64,000 nucleotides of DNA. Source: Streptomyces sp. AC1-42W. Lineage in GTDB: Bacteria > Actinomycetota > Actinomycetes > Streptomycetales > Streptomycetaceae. Below the pieces are notes generated by a model. That model had not been told where the DNA came from, did not search any database, and worked only from the letters and a program-made list of their open reading frames with translations. The position numbers were made by a program, and so were the translations under genes. This document shows positions 1 to 8,757 of this stretch, piece after piece; the first letter of the stretch is position 1, and each line of letters begins with the position of its first letter. The stretch is taken from contig NZ_QKWY01000001.1 in the NCBI RefSeq assembly GCF_003248355.1, positions 3,244,001 through 3,308,000 of the forward strand, given 5' to 3'.

Positions 1-51
1 GACTTCCGGGTGCTGCTCGGTGGCGTTCCGTCCGGTCCGGCCGGTTGCGTG

Positions 52-879
52 CTACTTCTTCAGGAAGTCCAGCAGGTCCTGATTGAAGCGTTCCTTGTCG
101 CCCGGTACCAGGGCGATGCCGTGCGAGCCGCCCTTGTAGACCTTGAGTTCGGCGTCGGCGATGAGAGTGGCGGACTTGCGGCCGGTCGCGTCGATCGGGA
201 CCACTTGGTCGTCGTCGCCGTGGACGACGAGGGTGGGGATGTCGAACTTCTTGAGGTCCTCGTGGAAGTCCGTGGAGCCGAAGGCGTCGACGCAGTCGAC
301 GCCGCCCTCGATGGTCTGGGTCATGGCCATGTACCAGAAGGCGTCCTTGTTGCCCTGGGTGACCTTGTTGCCGTCGCGGTCGGCGGAGAAGAAGCCGACC
401 GAGGTGTCCTTCCAGAACTGGGAGCGTTCCTTGACGATCCCGGCCTTGATGTCGTCGAAGACGGACTGCGGGACGCCTTCCGGGTTGTCCGGGCCTTGCA
501 GCATCAGCGGGGGGATCGCGGAGAGCAGGACCGCGGAGCGGATCCGCCCGGTACCGTGGCGGCCGATGTAGCGGGCCAGTTCCCCGCCGCCCATGGAGTG
601 GGCCACGAGGGTGACGTCCCGCAGGTCCAGGTCCGTGATCAGGTCGTTCAGGTCGTCGGCGAAGGTGTCGAAGTCGTACCCGTCGTAGACGGGGGTGGAG
701 CGGCCGTGGCCGCGCCGGTCGTGTGCGATGCCGCGGTAGCCGGCGTCGGCGACCGCCTTGAGCTGGTCCTGCCAGGCGTCGCCGCTGAGCGGCCAGCCGT
801 GGATGAAGACCACCGGGCGCCCCTGGCCCCAGTCCTTGTAGAAGATCTCGACACCGTCTCGCGTCGTGCAGACCGGCAT
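52..879 (-). CDS. Alpha/beta hydrolase, non-haem chloroperoxidase type
   Basis: This 275-residue protein is a cytosolic alpha/beta-hydrolase of the cofactor-free haloperoxidase/esterase group. Visible are the oxyanion segment FIHGWPLSG near residue 25, the nucleophile elbow AHSMGG with Ser95, an acid in HGDDDQVVP near Asp224, and the catalytic His253 in GGSHG. The ATG at 879 begins the conserved N-terminus (MPVCTTRDG); the frame is open further upstream but the extra residues look non-coding. It lies 86 bases downstream of a MarR regulator on the same strand, so the two are probably co-transcribed. The physiological substrate cannot be read from the sequence; these enzymes are usually esterases that can perhydrolyse acids. 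Confidence 0.88.
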   Translation of the reverse strand: MPVCTTRDGVEIFYKDWGQGRPVVFIHGWPLSGDAWQDQLKAVADAGYRGIAHDRRGHGRSTPVYDGYDFDTFADDLNDLITDLDLRDVTLVAHSMGGGELARYIGRHGTGRIRSAVLLSAIPPLMLQGPDNPEGVPQSVFDDIKAGIVKERSQFWKDTSVGFFSADRDGNKVTQGNKDAFWYMAMTQTIEGGVDCVDAFGSTDFHEDLKKFDIPTLVVHGDDDQVVPIDATGRKSATLIADAELKVYKGGSHGIALVPGDKERFNQDLLDFLKK

Positions 880-965
880 GGCGTGTCCTTTCGCTGCAGG
901 GAACGGGATCCCCTTTGCGATGATCGCGCCGACCGCGTGCGGACGCGAGTCGCCCGAAGGGCGGG

Positions 966-1445
966 CTAATCCGTGGCGGAGCGTGTCCGCCCGAGCCGTT
1001 CGAGGCGCTCGGCGCTCTGGTTGAACTCGGCCAGGAGGGTGACGAACTCGTCGACTCGTTCGCCGCTCCATCCTGCCGTCTCGGCCAGGCGGGCGGTGCC
1101 CGCGCGGCTGACGGCCCGGTCAGCCTCCAGGCGCTCCAGCCCCAGGGCGGTGGGCCGGATCCTGCGGGCCACGCCGCCGGCGGGGTCGGGGATGCGCTCC
1201 ACGAGGCCCTCGCGGAGCATGGCGCTCACCTGGCGGTTGATGGTGGAGGCGTCCGCCTGGAAGGCGTTTGTCAGCTCTTTGAGCGTGAGGCCGTCGCCGG
1301 TCTCCAGGCGGGTGAGCAGGACGTAGGCCGAGCGGTCCAGGCTCTGACCCGCGCGGGGGCCGCGCAGGGCGACGAAGTGCCGCGACAGCAGGGTCACCTC
1401 CCGCTCCATGTCGCTCACCCGGTCTTCCCGCGCCTTCATCGCCAC
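966..1445 (-). CDS. MarR-family transcriptional regulator
   Basis: This 159-residue protein has the MarR winged-helix layout. A helix-turn-helix around residues 55-85 (LTLKELTNAF, then DASTINRQVSAML) is followed by a wing containing a Gly/Arg-rich turn. The start is either the GTG at 1445 or the ATG at 1439, six bases apart and both served by GGAAGGAA. It is divergent from an MFS exporter, with a perfect 35-bp palindrome between them that is the obvious operator. By family precedent it represses the exporter and itself until a small, often aromatic, ligand binds. The hydrolase downstream is probably in the same regulon. Confidence 0.88.
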   Translation of the reverse strand: MAMKAREDRVSDMEREVTLLSRHFVALRGPRAGQSLDRSAYVLLTRLETGDGLTLKELTNAFQADASTINRQVSAMLREGLVERIPDPAGGVARRIRPTALGLERLEADRAVSRAGTARLAETAGWSGERVDEFVTLLAEFNQSAERLERLGRTRSATD

Positions 1446-1510
1446 CCCGTTCCTTCCCTCTGGTCGACAGCTTCATCATCGCGCGCTCCGCCCGGAGGCA
1501 CCTCATCATT

Positions 1511-1545
1511 ATATGCATCTTACACATGATGTGTAAGATGCATAT
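1511..1545. promoter_or_regulatory. Perfect 35-bp palindrome, candidate MarR operator
   Basis: Two perfect 17-base arms (1511-1527 and 1529-1545) flank a single central G at 1528. The inner core is TTACACATGATGTGTAA. It lies in the divergent region between the MarR gene and the MFS gene, in an AT-rich patch that stands out from its surroundings. The position and symmetry fit a MarR dimer operator overlapping the promoters. The element precedes the chosen TTG start of the MFS gene, so it would sit in its promoter or leader. Confidence 0.75.
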
Positions 1546-1606
1546 GTGGCGCGGTTCGCGTCCGCAACGCCTCACAGGCGTTCGTCCGACCGAGGAGCAG
1601 AGTCCG

Positions 1607-3064
1607 TTGTCAGCCAAGTCCATCCGCACCGCGGGACCGGGAGCGGTCACCGCGGTGATCGCGATGAGCGGCGTCGTGGTGTCGCTCATGCAGACCCTCG
1701 TCGTGCCGATCATCCCGAAGCTGCCCCAGCTGCTGGACACAGGACCGTCCAACGCGTCCTGGGTGATCACCGCCACCCTTCTCGCCGCGGCCGTGATCAC
1801 CCCCATCGCGGGGCGTCTGGGGGACATGTACGGCAAGCGCAGGATTCTCATCGCGAGCCTGCTCTCGCTCATCGCCGGTTCCGTGATCTGCGCCGTGTCC
1901 GACAGCCTGGTCCCGGTGATCGCGGGGCGGGTGCTGCAGGGGCTGGCCACCGGTGTCATCCCGGTCGGCATCAGCATCCTGCGTGACGAACTGCCCGCCG
2001 ACCGCGTCGGCGGCGCCGTCTCGCTGGTCAGCGCCACCCTCGGTGTGGGCGGCGCGATAGGACTGCCGGTCGCGGCCGCCATCGTCCAGTACGCCCACTG
2101 GCACGTGCTGTTCTGGCTCGCCGCCGGCCTCGGAGCGATCTGCCTCGCCCTCGTGGCAGCCCTGCTGCGTGAATCCCCGAACCAGTCGCCCGGCCGCTTC
2201 GACACGCCCGGCGCCGCCGGTCTGGCCGCCGGCCTGGTGCTCCTGCTGCTGCCCGTCACCAAGGGCGGCGACTGGGGCTGGACCAGCGGCACCACCCTCG
2301 GCCTGTTTGCCGGCGGCCTGGCGGTGATGGTGCTCTGGGGCTGGTACGAGCTGCGCGCCCCACAGCCGCTGGTGGACCTGCGGGTCACCGTCCGGCGCCC
2401 GGTGCTGTTCACCAACCTCGCCTCGATCCTGGTCGGCTTCGCCATGTACGCGATGTCCCTGACCCTTCCGCAACTGCTCCAGTCGCCCGAGGCCACGGGG
2501 TACGGGCTCGGACAGTCCACCCTCGCGGCGGGCCTGGCGCTCGCCCCGGGCGGACTGATCATGATGGCCCTGTCACCCGTCTCCGCCCGGATCACCGCGC
2601 GGCACGGTGCCCGGGTCTCGCTGCTGATCGGTGTCGCGGTGATCGGCGCCGGCTACGGTGCCGGGCTGCTCCTGATGTCCGAGGTGTGGCAGATCATCGT
2701 CATGTCGATGATCGTCAGCGCCGGTGTGGGCATCGCCTACGCCGCGATGCCGGCCCTGATCATGGGCGCCGTGCCCGTGACCGAGACGGCGTCCGCCAAC
2801 GGTGTCAACGCGCTCATGCGGTCGATCGGAACGTCCGTGTCGAGCGCGGTGATGGCCGCGATGCTCGCGAACATGACCATGCAGCTCGGCCCGGCCTCCG
2901 TACCGAGCGAACACGGCTTCCGCATGACCTACGTCGTGGCGATGCTCGCCGCGGCCCTCGGCCTCCTCCTCACCCTCGCGATCCCGCGGCTGCGACACTC
3001 CACCGCCCCGCAGAACACCGTGCCCGCCCCGGCGGACACTCCGGAACCCGCCCGCACCCACTGA
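1607..3064 (+). CDS. MFS drug exporter, DHA2 type
   Basis: This is an integral membrane proton antiporter of the 14-helix DHA2 family, about 485 residues. Helix 2-3 loop motif A is present as GRLGDMYGKRR, and an LQGLATGVIPVG segment corresponds to motif C-like helix 5. I place the start at the TTG at 1607 because GAGGAG lies nine bases upstream. The longer reading frame from 1526 would begin inside the palindromic operator. It is divergent from a MarR gene, the classical arrangement for a ligand-induced efflux pump. The substrate is unknown. The tail after helix 14 is Pro-rich and cytosolic. Confidence 0.88.
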   Translation: MSAKSIRTAGPGAVTAVIAMSGVVVSLMQTLVVPIIPKLPQLLDTGPSNASWVITATLLAAAVITPIAGRLGDMYGKRRILIASLLSLIAGSVICAVSDSLVPVIAGRVLQGLATGVIPVGISILRDELPADRVGGAVSLVSATLGVGGAIGLPVAAAIVQYAHWHVLFWLAAGLGAICLALVAALLRESPNQSPGRFDTPGAAGLAAGLVLLLLPVTKGGDWGWTSGTTLGLFAGGLAVMVLWGWYELRAPQPLVDLRVTVRRPVLFTNLASILVGFAMYAMSLTLPQLLQSPEATGYGLGQSTLAAGLALAPGGLIMMALSPVSARITARHGARVSLLIGVAVIGAGYGAGLLLMSEVWQIIVMSMIVSAGVGIAYAAMPALIMGAVPVTETASANGVNALMRSIGTSVSSAVMAAMLANMTMQLGPASVPSEHGFRMTYVVAMLAAALGLLLTLAIPRLRHSTAPQNTVPAPADTPEPARTH

Positions 3065-3213
3065 CCCGCCGCCCAGCCCTGGGCCGGCACCGGCGAGGCG
3101 GCGGCACGACCGCACGGCCCCCTTCGGGCCCGGCCGGCCCGCCTCGCCACTCACACCAGGGGCCACCGCCCCGACAGCCTGCACCGCAGGCACCCGCTGA
3201 AAGGAAGCAGCCC

Positions 3214-3969
3214 ATGAGTTCCCTCACCCTGCAGGGGAAGTCGGCCATCGTCACCGGAGGAGCCTCCGGCATCGGCGGCGCCATCACGAAACAGTTCGTC
3301 GCCCGCGGCGCCCGGGTCGTCGTCGTCGACCTGCAGCAGGACGCAGGAGAGGCCCTCGCCCGCGAGCTCGGCGACGCGGTCGCCTTCCTGCGCGGCGACG
3401 TCTCCGACCGCGCGGTCGCCGACGAAGCGGTGGCTCTGGCGGCCGAGCGGTACGGAAAACTCGACGTCCTGGTCAACAACGCCAGCGTGTCCCGCCAGAA
3501 GCCCTTCGAGGAACAGACGGACGACGACTGGAACCTCGCCATGGACACCAGCCTCTACGCCACCCGCAACTTCATGCTCGCCGCCCTGCCCGAACTGAAG
3601 AAGACCGGCAACGCCACGGTCATCAACTTCGCCTCCGGCGCCGGCCTCGACGGCCAGCCCAACCAGGCCTCCTACGCCGCCACCAAGGAAGCCATCCGCG
3701 GCCTGAGCCGCGTCGTCGCCAACGAATGGGCCCCGCACAACATCCGCGTCAACGTCGTCTGCCCCATGGCCCTGACCGCGGGCGTGGCAGCCTGGGCCGA
3801 GGCACGGCCCGAACAGTACGCCGAGTCCGCCGCCAAGGTGCCCCTGGGCCGCTTCGGCGACCCCGACCGGGACGTCGCCCCGATCGTCGCCTTCCTCGCG
3901 AGCGACGACGCACAGTACATGACCGGACAGACCGTCATGGCCGACGGCGGAGCGATCAAACTCCGCTAG
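3214..3969 (+). CDS. SDR-family oxidoreductase (3-oxoacyl-ACP reductase-like)
   Basis: This classical short-chain dehydrogenase has 251 residues. It shows the TGGASGIG cofactor loop at residues 14-21, the NNAS motif near 88, the catalytic Ser141, and the Tyr154-x3-Lys158 pair in SYAATK. Asp39 at the end of strand 2 favours NAD(H). The start at 3214 follows AAGGAAG. It is 149 bases after the exporter, on the same strand, and precedes another SDR, so the three may be induced together. Substrate specificity cannot be assigned. Confidence 0.88.
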   Translation: MSSLTLQGKSAIVTGGASGIGGAITKQFVARGARVVVVDLQQDAGEALARELGDAVAFLRGDVSDRAVADEAVALAAERYGKLDVLVNNASVSRQKPFEEQTDDDWNLAMDTSLYATRNFMLAALPELKKTGNATVINFASGAGLDGQPNQASYAATKEAIRGLSRVVANEWAPHNIRVNVVCPMALTAGVAAWAEARPEQYAESAAKVPLGRFGDPDRDVAPIVAFLASDDAQYMTGQTVMADGGAIKLR

Positions 3970-4167
3970 CCCCACACGCCGGGCTCCCCCGACGCAGGAC
4001 AGCAGGAGCCGCCCAGCCAGGCGGTGTGAGATCCGCCTCCACACGGCTGGCCGTCAGACGTCCGGGGACCCGTTCCGCCCGGCGCCCCGTTCCGGGGACG
4101 CCGGGCGGCTCCTTTACCGCACCCCTCAACCCCTACCCCCGCACCGAACCACCTGGAGAACACCGTC

Positions 4168-4974
4168 ATGGGAACCATCGCCGTCACCGGAGCCGCCTCC
4201 GGCATGGGCGCATCCATCGCCTCCCTGCTCACCGAGCAAGGACACCGCGTCATCGGCGTCGACCTGCGCGGCACCGACGTGGAGGCCGACCTCGGCACCC
4301 CCGAGGGCAGGGCTGCCGCGGCGGTCGAGGTCACCCGCCTCACCGGCGGGCGGCTCGACGGATTCGTACCATTCGCCGGAATCTCCGGCGGCGCCGGGCG
4401 CCCCGCGAGCCTGCTGGTCTCCGTCAACTACTTCGGAGCCATCGGACTGCTGGAACAGCTGCGCCCTTCGCTGGCCGCCGCGGGGGAATCCTCCGTGGTC
4501 CTCGCCTCCTCCAACTCCATCACCACCCAGCCCGGCTGGAACCCGAAGCTGGCCGAGGCATGCCTGGCGGGCGGCGAAGAGGCGGCGCGCGCCCTCGCCG
4601 ACTCGCTGACCGACGACGGCGGTGTCCTCACCTACCCGGCCACCAAGGCCGCCGTCGCCTACTACACCCGCACCCGGGCCGCCGACTACATCAAGGACGG
4701 CATCCGCCTCAACGCCATCGCACCGGGCTTCATCGACACCCCGATGACCCAGGCCGGCCGGAAGGACCCCCAGATCGCCGCCGGTATCGAGACGTTCCTC
4801 GCGTCCATCCCGGCGGGCCGCGCGGGCACCCCGGAAGAGGTCGCGGAACTCGTGCTCTTCCTGCTGTCCGCCAAGTCCGCCTACTGCGTCGGAACGGTCA
4901 TGTACAGCGACGGCGGCCTGGACGCCAAGCTGCGCGGCCTCGACTGGCCCAAGGTCTGGACGCCCCAAGCCTGA
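4168..4974 (+). CDS. SDR-family oxidoreductase (3-alpha-hydroxysteroid dehydrogenase/carbonyl reductase-like)
   Basis: This 268-residue protein has the glycine motif TGAASGMG at residues 7-14 and the catalytic Tyr156-x3-Lys160 in YPATK. An insertion of about 40 residues separates the Ser114/115 region from the Tyr. That insertion is characteristic of the short 3-alpha-HSD/carbonyl reductase subgroup rather than classical SDRs. The start follows GGAGA about ten bases upstream. About 200 bases separate it from the preceding SDR; that gap holds no gene. The likely role is NAD(P)-dependent reduction or oxidation of a carbonyl or alcohol, possibly of the compound that the neighbouring exporter handles (inference). 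Confidence 0.85.
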   Translation: MGTIAVTGAASGMGASIASLLTEQGHRVIGVDLRGTDVEADLGTPEGRAAAAVEVTRLTGGRLDGFVPFAGISGGAGRPASLLVSVNYFGAIGLLEQLRPSLAAAGESSVVLASSNSITTQPGWNPKLAEACLAGGEEAARALADSLTDDGGVLTYPATKAAVAYYTRTRAADYIKDGIRLNAIAPGFIDTPMTQAGRKDPQIAAGIETFLASIPAGRAGTPEEVAELVLFLLSAKSAYCVGTVMYSDGGLDAKLRGLDWPKVWTPQA

Positions 4975-5114
4975 CCCGAGGCTCGCCGGCGGACCGGCCG
5001 GACACCGGTGAGTCCGGCAGCGACCCGCTCACCGGCGTGCCGGACCCGCGACGCACCCGGATGCCACGCGCGTCGTGCGACCCCGCGTCCGGTCCAGGAC
5101 CGTAAGGTCCAGGC

Positions 5115-5657
5115 ATGAGCGATCTCGATGACGCGGGGTCCTCGCCGTCCGGTGAGCGGGAGTCCTCCGCCCTGGTGCTCGAAGCCCTGAGCGAGCGCCT
5201 CAAGGAACGGATCTACGCGGCGATCACCATGCTGGCCGTGGTCGTCGGCATGGCGCAGAACGCGCACACCCGGCACCGGACAGCGGCGCTCTACATCACC
5301 GGGACGGCGGTGGGCCTGTGGCTGGCGACTCTGGTCGCCGACACCCAGGCCCACCGCGTGATCCACAGACGCATGCCCGTACGCCGTGACCTGAGGCACC
5401 TCGCGTTCGTCAGCAGTCCGCTGCTGTCCTGCGCGGTGGGCCCGCTGCTGATGGTCGCGCTGTCGGCGGCCGGAGCCGTCGGCCTGTCCACCGCGCTGTG
5501 GATCGCCGTCGGCGTGGACGTCTGCTCGCTGGCCGGGTGGGGCTTCGCCGGCGGACGGCGGATGGGCGACGGCGTGCTGCTGTCGAGCGTGGCGGGAGTC
5601 GCGAACGCGGTGATCGGCCTGGGCGTGGTGCTGGTGAAGGTGGTCACCGGCCACTGA
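5115..5657 (+). CDS. Small multi-pass membrane protein of unknown function
   Basis: This 180-residue protein has an acidic, Ser-rich N-terminus of about 30 residues. About four hydrophobic segments follow, near residues 35-50, 57-74, 98-125 and 158-178. A basic loop with HRRMPVRRD separates two of them. This resembles the many small integral membrane proteins of actinobacteria without a named function. It stands alone after the SDR genes and ends about 100 bases before a strong hairpin terminator. No function is assigned. Confidence 0.75.
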   Translation: MSDLDDAGSSPSGERESSALVLEALSERLKERIYAAITMLAVVVGMAQNAHTRHRTAALYITGTAVGLWLATLVADTQAHRVIHRRMPVRRDLRHLAFVSSPLLSCAVGPLLMVALSAAGAVGLSTALWIAVGVDVCSLAGWGFAGGRRMGDGVLLSSVAGVANAVIGLGVVLVKVVTGH

Positions 5658-5761
5658 ACGGGACAGGGCGGTGCTCCGGATCTACGGGCGGCCCACCGTA
5701 CGGTGTCCTTCGGGTGCCGCCCGGCACCCGAGGTGCCGTGGGGCGAGGGCGGTCACCTCGG

Positions 5762-5806
5762 CGTGCTGCTCGGACCGCACCCCCCGGCGGCGGTCCGAGC
5801 AGCACG
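5762..5806. terminator. Bidirectional hairpin terminator
   Basis: A perfect 17-bp inverted repeat (arms 5762-5778 and 5790-5806) encloses an 11-base loop. It sits between two convergent genes ending at 5657 (+) and 5818 (-). There is no U-tract, which is usual for Streptomyces terminators. Confidence 0.8.
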
Positions 5807-5817
5807 TCGGCCTCGGT

Positions 5818-7404
5818 TCAGGCCGGGAGCCCGGGGGTGCGGAGCAGCATCCGGCCGGGGCGGAGTTCCGTGGCGCGGCCGTCGGCGAGGACCGGTTCGC
5901 CGGCCACGTACACGTCCCGTACGCCGACCGCGTACTGCCAGGGGGAGTTGAAGGTGGACGTGTCGCTGACACGCGCGGGGTCCAGCACGGCGATGTCGGC
6001 GACCTGGCCGGGGGCGAGTGTTCCGCGATCCGGCAGGTCCAGGCGTGAGGCGGGGAGCGAGGTCATCTTGCGGACGGCCTCGGCGAGTTCGAGGATCCGG
6101 CGGTCGCGTACATACCGTCCGACGACCCGGGCGAAGGTGCCGAAGTTCCTTGGGTGCGGATGCCCGTCCCCCGGAGCGTGCAGTACCCAGCCGTCGCTGG
6201 CCACGCAGCTGCCCGGGTACCGCAGGACGGTGCCGACGTCGTCTTCGGCCATCGCGTGGTTCACGAGCAGCGCTTCTCCGGAGTGGGCGGCCAGCACCCG
6301 CAGGACGGCCTCTGCGGGCTCGACGTTCTCGTCCCGGGCGATGTCCGCGATGCTGTCGCCGGCCCGGTCGCTGTACGGGCCGGGCAGCACCTGCGCGATG
6401 ATCACCCCTTCGGGCAGGAAGGTACGGCCCACGTTGCGGCGCACGTCGGCGAGGATTCGCTTCCGGGCCTCCGGGGCGGCCAGGCGCTCCAGCAGGGCGC
6501 CGGATCCGCCGTCCATGGCCCACTGGGGGAGCCGGGAGGTCAGCCGGGTCGAGGAGGCGGTGTAGGGGTACACGTCGCAGGCCACGTCCACGCCGTCCGC
6601 CGCGGCCTCGTCGATAAGTGCGAGCGCGGCCTTCACCTTGCCGTGGTTGGCGGGGCCCATCGCCTTGAGGTGGGACACCTGGAGGCGTACCCCGCTGGCC
6701 CCTCCCACGGTGAGTGCCTCGCCCACGGCCTCCAGCAGGGCGTCGCCTTCATCCCTCATGTGGGTGGCGTACAGCAGCCCGTGGGCGGCGGTCTCGGTCG
6801 CCAGGTCCACGATCTCGCGCGGGTCCGCGAAGGAGCCGGGCGCGTAGATCAGCCCGGTGGACAGGCCCTGGGCTCCCTGTTCCGCCGCCGTGGCGAGCAG
6901 GGCTCGCATCGTGGCGAGTTCCTCGTCGGTGGCCGTGCGGCGTTCGTCGCCGAGGACGGCCGCGCGTAGTGCTCCGTGGCCGACCAGGGGAGCGATGCTG
7001 ACGGCCGGCCTCGCGGCGGCGACGGCGGCGCCGAAGCCCGCGAGGTCCCTCCACTGGCCAGGCGTTCCGACCGCGGCGTCCGGGTAGGGGAAGGTCGACA
7101 GGCCGCAGTTGCCGGTGACCAGCGTGGTCACACCCTGGCGCAGGCATGCCTCGGCGTCGGGGGTGTCCAGCACGGTGAAGTCGGCGTGCGAGTGCAGGTC
7201 GATGAAGCCGGGGGTGACGGTGAGCCCCGTGACGTCGCTGACGCGGGCGGCGCCGGCGGCCATCGACGGGGGCGTTGGCCCGACATGCACGATGCGTCCG
7301 CCCCGTACGCCCACATCGGCGCGGACCGGGGCGGCGCCGGTGCCGTCGACGACGGTGCCCCCGGCGAGGAGGAGGTCGAGGGGCAGAGCGGCGGGTGTGG
7401 ACAC
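5818..7404 (-). CDS. N-acyl-D-amino-acid deacylase (D-aminoacylase), amidohydrolase family
   Basis: This 528-residue metal-dependent amidohydrolase hydrolyses N-acyl-D-amino acids in its characterised relatives. Seen are the metal-binding GFIDLHSHADF with His71/His73, the D-aminoacylase-specific GNCG at 98-101 (metal-ligand Cys), THMRDEG, QVSHLKAMG, and a C-terminal beta-sandwich strand with LAPGQVADIAVLDP. The GTG at 7404 is chosen because AGGAG lies seven bases upstream; the frame continues open upstream without a plausible start. It is monocistronic and ends at the shared terminator. Confidence 0.88.
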   Translation of the reverse strand: MSTPAALPLDLLLAGGTVVDGTGAAPVRADVGVRGGRIVHVGPTPPSMAAGAARVSDVTGLTVTPGFIDLHSHADFTVLDTPDAEACLRQGVTTLVTGNCGLSTFPYPDAAVGTPGQWRDLAGFGAAVAAARPAVSIAPLVGHGALRAAVLGDERRTATDEELATMRALLATAAEQGAQGLSTGLIYAPGSFADPREIVDLATETAAHGLLYATHMRDEGDALLEAVGEALTVGGASGVRLQVSHLKAMGPANHGKVKAALALIDEAAADGVDVACDVYPYTASSTRLTSRLPQWAMDGGSGALLERLAAPEARKRILADVRRNVGRTFLPEGVIIAQVLPGPYSDRAGDSIADIARDENVEPAEAVLRVLAAHSGEALLVNHAMAEDDVGTVLRYPGSCVASDGWVLHAPGDGHPHPRNFGTFARVVGRYVRDRRILELAEAVRKMTSLPASRLDLPDRGTLAPGQVADIAVLDPARVSDTSTFNSPWQYAVGVRDVYVAGEPVLADGRATELRPGRMLLRTPGLPA

Positions 7405-7560
7405 GGGGACTCCTCGGTGGTGCGGCGGGATACGGGCGGCTGATGCCAGGGGGCAGCGGGAGGCCCTGGGGCGCGGCCGGCAGGTGCGCCCACGGAGCCG
7501 TCCGCCGTCGACGCTACTGCCGATCCTGGACGTCACCACCCAGGCCATGGATCCCGGACA

Positions 7561-8157
7561 ATGTGGACTGCGACGATGACGGGCATGACGCATGGTTACA
7601 ACGGCAGTCAGGTCCTCTTCCGGCAGGCCAAGGCACGCGCAATCGCCGCTCGGCGGTTCGTGGGAGAAGCGGATCAGGAGCAGGCGGAAGGCCGTTCCGG
7701 AATCGAACGCAGGCAGCGCGAGAAAGATGCCGTGATCGCAACGCTGGTCCTGGCCCAGGGGGCTGGCGAGGCATACGTCAACTGGGTCTTTCTCCAGGCC
7801 GGCGTCAGGCCGAGCGGCACATGGATCGACCGATGGGGCGGGCTTCGCAACGCCGCCCGCGAACTCGGACGTAATAACAAGTTCGGCCTTCCAAGTGAGC
7901 ACCGGAGGTTCTTCAACGAGCTTGACGCGTGGCGCAACTACCTCCTCCACGGAGACGAGAGGTCCAGGAAGTCGCTTCGACAGGCCCTCGAAGCGCAGGG
8001 CAGGACAGATCTCACGAACGAGACTGATCTCCTTGACAGCGCCTACGCGGCCTTGGTGATGGACAGGGCCGAGGCAGCCTTCCGATGGGCCGAGCAGCAG
8101 ACAGGCATCCAGGCCCCCTTCCTCGACGGCGCTTGGGCCGCGTTCGAGGAGTGCTGA
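7561..8157 (+). CDS. Hypothetical protein
   Basis: This protein of up to 198 residues is helix-rich. It has a basic N-terminal third, a central EAYVNWVF segment and a LDAWRNYLLHGD segment reminiscent of HEPN/Apea-like RNase or abortive-infection helical bundles. The R-N-x4-H spacing (RNYLLH) resembles the HEPN R-x4-6-H motif, but that is a weak hint. Alternative ATG starts lie at 7576 and 7585 and no clear Shine-Dalgarno sequence is visible. It directly abuts a Tn3-family transposase remnant that begins a few bases after its stop, so the original downstream context has been lost. Confidence 0.6.
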   Translation: MWTATMTGMTHGYNGSQVLFRQAKARAIAARRFVGEADQEQAEGRSGIERRQREKDAVIATLVLAQGAGEAYVNWVFLQAGVRPSGTWIDRWGGLRNAARELGRNNKFGLPSEHRRFFNELDAWRNYLLHGDERSRKSLRQALEAQGRTDLTNETDLLDSAYAALVMDRAEAAFRWAEQQTGIQAPFLDGAWAAFEEC

Positions 8158-8160
8158 GTT

Positions 8161-8605
8161 GACAATACAGATTCCACGGAATGCTGCGCTATCTCTCGGA
8201 CGCGCCGCTGCGCGGCCGGGTGACGGCCGCGACCAACAAGGTATCGAGGCGTTCAACGGCTTCAGCGACTGGGTGCGCTTCGGCAACCGGGGCGTCATCA
8301 CCGACAACGACCCGGTCGAGCAGGGGAAGGCGGTCAAGTTCAACGCCCTGCTCAGGAACTGCCTGATCTTCCACAACATCCTGGACATCGCCCAGGCGGT
8401 GCGCGAGCTGCAGGCCGAGGGCTGGAAGGTCGAGCCGGAGGACCTGGCGGAGGTCTCAGTCTCGCCCTACTTGACCGAGAAGATCATGCGATTCGGCGAG
8501 TACTCCACCCACGAGCTCGACTTGGCGCCGGAGGCGTACGAGCAGCACCTGGACGTCGACTTCGCCAAGCTCGACCCGCAGGACCAGGCCGGAACCGGAC
8601 AGTAG
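8161..8605 (+). pseudogene. tnpA: C-terminal remnant of a Tn3-family transposase
   Basis: The translation matches the end of the Tn3-family DDE transposase: LRYLSDAPLRGRVTAATNKV, then a frameshift near 8242-8246, then AFNGFSDWVRFGNRG, and a tail with YLTEKIMRFGEYSTHEL. Only about the last 140 of some 1000 residues remain, in two frames. It is not functional. It represents a different Tn3 subgroup from the transposase split over 22.2-31.4 kb. Confidence 0.8.
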
Positions 8606-8619
8606 CGGCACACGCTTCA

Positions 8620-8656
8620 GGGTGGTCGAAGCTGCGGCGTGCGACCTCGACCACCC
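8620..8656. terminator. Hairpin after the transposase remnant
   Basis: A perfect 10-bp inverted repeat (8620-8629 and 8647-8656, GGGTGGTCGA and its complement) with a 17-base loop lies between convergent genes. It could serve as a terminator for either side. Confidence 0.45.
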
Positions 8657-8757
8657 CGGGTGCCCCGCCACGGCCGGGTGAACAGGGCCGGGGCGACGCC
8701 GAGTCAGCGGCCGACGCCGGTGGTCGGGGCCGGCGAGCCGGTCAGGGAGTTCGTCCA

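Noticed and set aside
10..969. Long plus-strand open frame opposite the first gene
   Set aside because: It mirrors the alpha/beta hydrolase on the other strand; its translation is Val/Gly/Asp-rich without domains, a common artefact of GC-rich coding DNA.
1120..2595. 491-codon minus-strand frame
   Set aside because: It is antisense to the MFS exporter, and the product is Arg/Pro/Ser-rich without motifs; the MFS frame carries all the protein signal.
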